NCBI GenBank assembly: GCA_037176725.1
Contig: JAZBRS010000026.1
Location: forward strand, 63,962,501 to 64,026,500
Source of the DNA: Posidonia oceanica
Taxonomy: Eukaryota > Streptophyta > Magnoliopsida > Alismatales > Posidoniaceae
Length of the DNA stretch: 64,000 nt
Direction of reading: 5' to 3'
Made by a program: the position numbers and the translations under genes. The notes beneath the pieces were generated by a model. That model saw only the letters and a program-made list of their open reading frames with translations, was not told the DNA's origin and searched no databases. Within the stretch, counting starts at the first letter, position 1, and each line of letters opens with the position of its first letter. This document shows, one piece after another, positions 61,060 to 64,000 of this stretch.

Positions 61060-61481
61060 ACAACCAATACTACTGTAGCTATTATGAATATAAGTAACTC
61101 CCCCCTTGCTAAGATCAACCTTGTCCTCAAGGTCGAAATTAGGAAATGGCTTCATAATATCCCAAAACAGCTCCCTTGTCGTAGATTCTGCATCTTCGTA
61201 GTTCCAATGAATCAGGACTTCAACGAACTTTTATAGGAGTCTTGCCTATAGGATCCTCTGATACCAATGGAAACTGAGGAGCAATAATTTGATCTACAAA
61301 ACCCAACTTTCTGCGAAGTTGTGAAACATGAAATGTTGGGTGTACCATAGAACCCATTGGTAACTTGAGTTCGTAAGCTAGAGAACCAATTTTTTTTTAG
61401 GATTTCAAAAGGACCATGGCGATATTGTTGTAACTTGAGGAAGACCCATTCACCCACTTGAAACTTCCTCTAAGTTCTCTT
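61060..61481 (-). pseudogene. Gypsy integrase C-terminus and chromodomain-like tail
   Basis: On the minus strand, after the inserted LTR, KRT, stop, RKFQVGEWVFLKLQ is followed by frame-shifted GPF and by …VLIHWNYEDAESTTRELFWD and FPNFDLEDKVDLSKGG. These are the GPY/F-type module and tail of Ty3/gypsy pol. A polypurine tract, AAGGGGGGAGTTAC, follows at about 61094-61108. It is the 3' continuation of 62596-63314. Frameshifts and stops make it inactive. Its end lies about 180 bp from the SDR start codon. Confidence 0.8.
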
Positions 61482-61486
61482 CATAT

Positions 61487-62595
61487 TGTTAAGATCTACA
61501 GGTTTCTCTAGAAAGAGGGTGAATAGAGAATTTAAAGATAATAGCGGAATTAAAAATCTTATTTAATAAATACAAGCAATAACTCAAGTAATTGGAGTTG
61601 AATATTAAACTACTAGCATACAAAGAAAAGGATGAGAGAAATTGAGGATAAGAAATACTTATAGTGGTTCAGCCTCCTCGGATTAGTCCACTCCTCAAGA
61701 ATTTCCCTATCCGATCTTGATTCCGACCCAAGATCCTGCCACTATACTTCTTGACGAAACTTTCGTCAAGACTCCGTAAAAACCACGGCCTTCCTTTCTC
61801 ACAACCGGAGAAGATGTGTACACTTGATGAAGCTAAAAGTGACAACACTAACTCTTTTTGTCTCTCCCAAACATACAATTGAGCAACTGGATATTTTGTG
61901 GATTTGGAAATGAATAACTTGCTATAGCTTGAAAAAAGGTGTGGGAAACACTTGGAAATCTTTCTCAAATGATAGGAATGAAAAGCAATGAGTCTTGTGT
62001 CAAATGGGTGCCTTTGGGTGGGTATATATAAGCCAAAAAAATGAAGATAAACATTACTCTAACGGTTAGAAACAGCTTAGTCATTCGGTATGCCGAAATT
62101 AGTTCGATATGCCGAACGACTCACAGTTGTTCTCAACAGTCGAGTAATTCGGTATGCCGAAATAAATTCGATATACCGAATTGGTTCTCAGTTTAGAACC
62201 TCTGTAAGCCTAGATTTCTGTATATCGAAATTATTTGGTATACCAAAATGCCCTGTAAAGCTCTATAAAGAAGTGTAATCAATGAATGATTTTGTTTGAG
62301 GCTATGACTATTTTCCTAAGGTACTATGGGAATATTTGGGAGATTAATACAAGTTCCTAAAATACAACAAATTACACTTACAATAACAATAAGAACTTGA
62401 CCTCTAATCTTCAAATGATTTGACTTAAGAGTGACTTAAGTCGTCTTGAATTTGCCACATTGATTTCTTCTAGCCAATTTCACATTCATCTTTTTCTAAG
62501 GTTCATAAGAACTCTTCCTTAACCTATTAAGAAGGATTAGCATACAAATATATTTTGTTATTATCAAAATCGAGATGAAGCTAATTTAGCTAACA
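61487..62595 (-). mobile_element. Solo LTR inserted in gypsy integrase
   Basis: On the minus strand it runs TGTTAGCTAAATTAGC…GATCTTAACA, with TGTTA/TAACA ends. The flanks ATAAG and ATATG match at 4 of 5 bases. Removing the LTR and one flank copy restores the integrase frame around MADK…RT…RKFQVGEW, so it is a clean insertion. It is oriented on the minus strand if TGTTAG is the start, but a GGGTATATATAAGCC TATA-like box near 62020 points the other way, so orientation is uncertain. Several TTCGGTATGCCGAA palindromes lie at 62083-62240. Confidence 0.65.
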
Positions 62596-63314
62596 CTTAT
62601 CAGCCATTTGTTTCATACAATGTTGTGCTCTAATGAGATTAGCCTTCAAGAACTCGATAATCTGAGCTCTCGTCTTCAACTCCTGGTTGACAGCAACTAC
62701 CTTTAAAACCTTTGAAATGTAAGACAATAGCTGAAGAGGTGGAACACCATACAAAGCTTCATACAGAGACATTTTTGTAGAAGAATGCTCATAGGTATTA
62801 TATCAGTACTTTGCCCATGATAACCAACGATGCCAATCTCTAGGATTCTGGGAACTAAAACATTGTAAGTAAGTTTCTAGTTTCTAGTTTCAACATTTGT
62901 GGAGTGGAGGAGTCGCACATAAATAAAGGGACCCAAAGAGAGCAAAACAACACGATGCTCCACCAAAAATCCCGTATCCATAGCTAACAGCAGGAGTATT
63001 GTGAAGTTCATATAATAATTGAGATCTTAAGTGCTCATGCTCAGCAATCACTAATCGTCCCTTGTAAAATAGAATTCCATCAACCAGCTTGTATTTGGGA
63101 GGTCCTAACTTGCCTTGTGTCCATTGCAATAGAGAGTCCTGAAAAATGGGGTATTCTGATAGGCTTCCTTCACTAACTCAAACCATCTAGGTTGCGAAAC
63201 AGTGATACATCTAACTGGGCTATTCAAATATCCTCCTTTCTAGACAAAGCATCTACAACATTATTAGTAATGCCAAGTTTGTACTCAATCTTGAAATCAA
63301 ACCCTAACAACTTA
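62596..63314 (-). pseudogene. Gypsy RNase H end and integrase, minus strand
   Basis: From 63314 downwards it reads LLGFDFKIEYKLGITNNVVD then ALSRKED (end of RNase H), KLVDGILFYKGRLVIAEHEH then LRSQLLYELHNTP (integrase zinc-binding region), and, after a deletion of most of the catalytic core near 62880-62940, DWHRWLSWAKY and MSLYEALYGVPPLQLL. The fragment is cut at 63315 by a CACTA insertion and at 62595 by a solo LTR. The loss of the DDE core and the stops make it dead. Confidence 0.85.
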
Positions 63315-64000
63315 CACTACTTAAAAAATAGGATTTTGCGAGGACTCATATCGAGGACATAGCGAGGACAAGTCCTCGCAAAGTTTTAACGAGAACATTT
63401 AGCGAGGACCTTGCGAGGAAAATTCCTCACCATGATTTAGCGAGGATATAGTGAGAACTTGTCCTCGCTACATGTCCTCACTATAATGCCCTAAAATTTC
63501 ATCTGCACTCTTTTCTCTCTCTTCTCCGCGGTCTTTTTTCCGCCTCCTCTTTCGACCTTCGCCTCCTCCTTCGTGTGACTCCCAGTGCGCCTCCACCTCC
63601 CCATGCCTCCCTGTGCACCTCCACCTCCCCACTTGCCTCTGCTGCCCCGTGCGCCTCCACCTCCCCGTGCCTCGCTATGCACCTCCACCACCCCATGTGC
63701 CTCCACCTCCCCGTGCCCTCCATCAGTGCCCGCCTCAGCACCCGTCAGTGCCCACATCCACCTCCCTGTGCTCTCCGTCAACGCCTGTCGCTCTTCATCA
63801 GCGCTCGTTGCCCTTTGTTAGCGCCCTCCCTCTCAATGCCCACCGCACCCCTCAACGCGTCCCTTTGCCCTTGACATAACAGTAACAATATCAACCTTTT
63901 GCACTTACACATGTTTGAAAAATGATTAACTCATAATTCATACATATTTTTTTTCCATATTTATTGATTAAAGTATATAAATAATACTACTCGAGGTGTT
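63315..64000 (+). mobile_element. CACTA terminus running off the window
   Basis: Starts CACTACTTAAAAAATAGG at 63315 inside the gypsy RNase H sequence; the preceding TTA is the likely 3-bp duplication. About 170 bp of GCGAGGA-type subterminal repeats follow, then a CT-rich tract of GTGCGCCTCCACCTCCCC-like repeats (63580-63860). It is the same family as the termini at 9602, 16592 and 46963. The other end is outside the window. Confidence 0.8.

Noticed and set aside
60604..61236. 210-codon frame on the plus strand over the SDR start
   Set aside because: It is antisense to exon 1 of the SDR gene and then to the gypsy tail; both have strong family matches on the minus strand.

Overview
This window is nuclear DNA from a flowering plant with a large, transposon-rich genome. 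The signs are spliced plant-type genes with GT-AG introns, long nested LTR retrotransposons, CACTA (En/Spm) transposons, and a priming site that matches plant tRNA-Arg. The species cannot be named from the sequence. Only two host genes look complete, and both lie in the right third. Almost everything else is transposable-element DNA in nested layers, with two orphan host-gene exons.

Left part (1-16,591). The window opens inside a minus-strand Ogre-like Ty3/gypsy element. Its 5.4-kb LTR covers 196-5,570, with a tRNA-Arg-type primer-binding site next to it. Immediately to its right is a single orphan exon of a NUDT19-type Nudix hydrolase (5,766-5,865, minus). A minus-oriented CACTA terminus ends at 9,602. 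A pair of hAT-like inverted termini (10,671 and 15,847) encloses retrotransposon debris, including a 2.3-kb LTR and the pol tail of a chromovirus-like gypsy element.

Middle (16,592-46,963). I read this as one CACTA element of roughly 10 kb swollen to 30 kb by later insertions. It has a 5' terminus with GCGAGGA subterminal repeats, a copia remnant with a 171-bp LTR, and a 518-bp tandem duplication. It then carries a minus-strand Ogre-type solo LTR (22,231-32,919, TSD GGCAT) that itself holds a plus-strand Ogre-type solo LTR (23,364-29,026). Next come pieces of a Ptta/En/Spm-type transposase gene, a captured first exon of a protein disulfide isomerase, and a structurally complete gag-only LTR retrotransposon (35,709-45,020, TSD CAATC) inside the transposase intron. 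The last transposase exons and the 3' terminus follow.

Right part (46,964-64,000). An eight-exon plastid-type ribose-phosphate pyrophosphokinase gene (48,076-53,712, plus) makes PRPP for nucleotide, histidine and tryptophan synthesis. A three-exon short-chain dehydrogenase/reductase gene (60,917-58,536, minus) lies beyond a stretch with a copia remnant and a possible MITE. The SDR start lies under 200 bp from the 3' end of a broken gypsy pol, also on the minus strand. That pol is interrupted by a 1.1-kb solo LTR and, at 63,315, by another CACTA element that runs off the window. The two host genes show no functional link.
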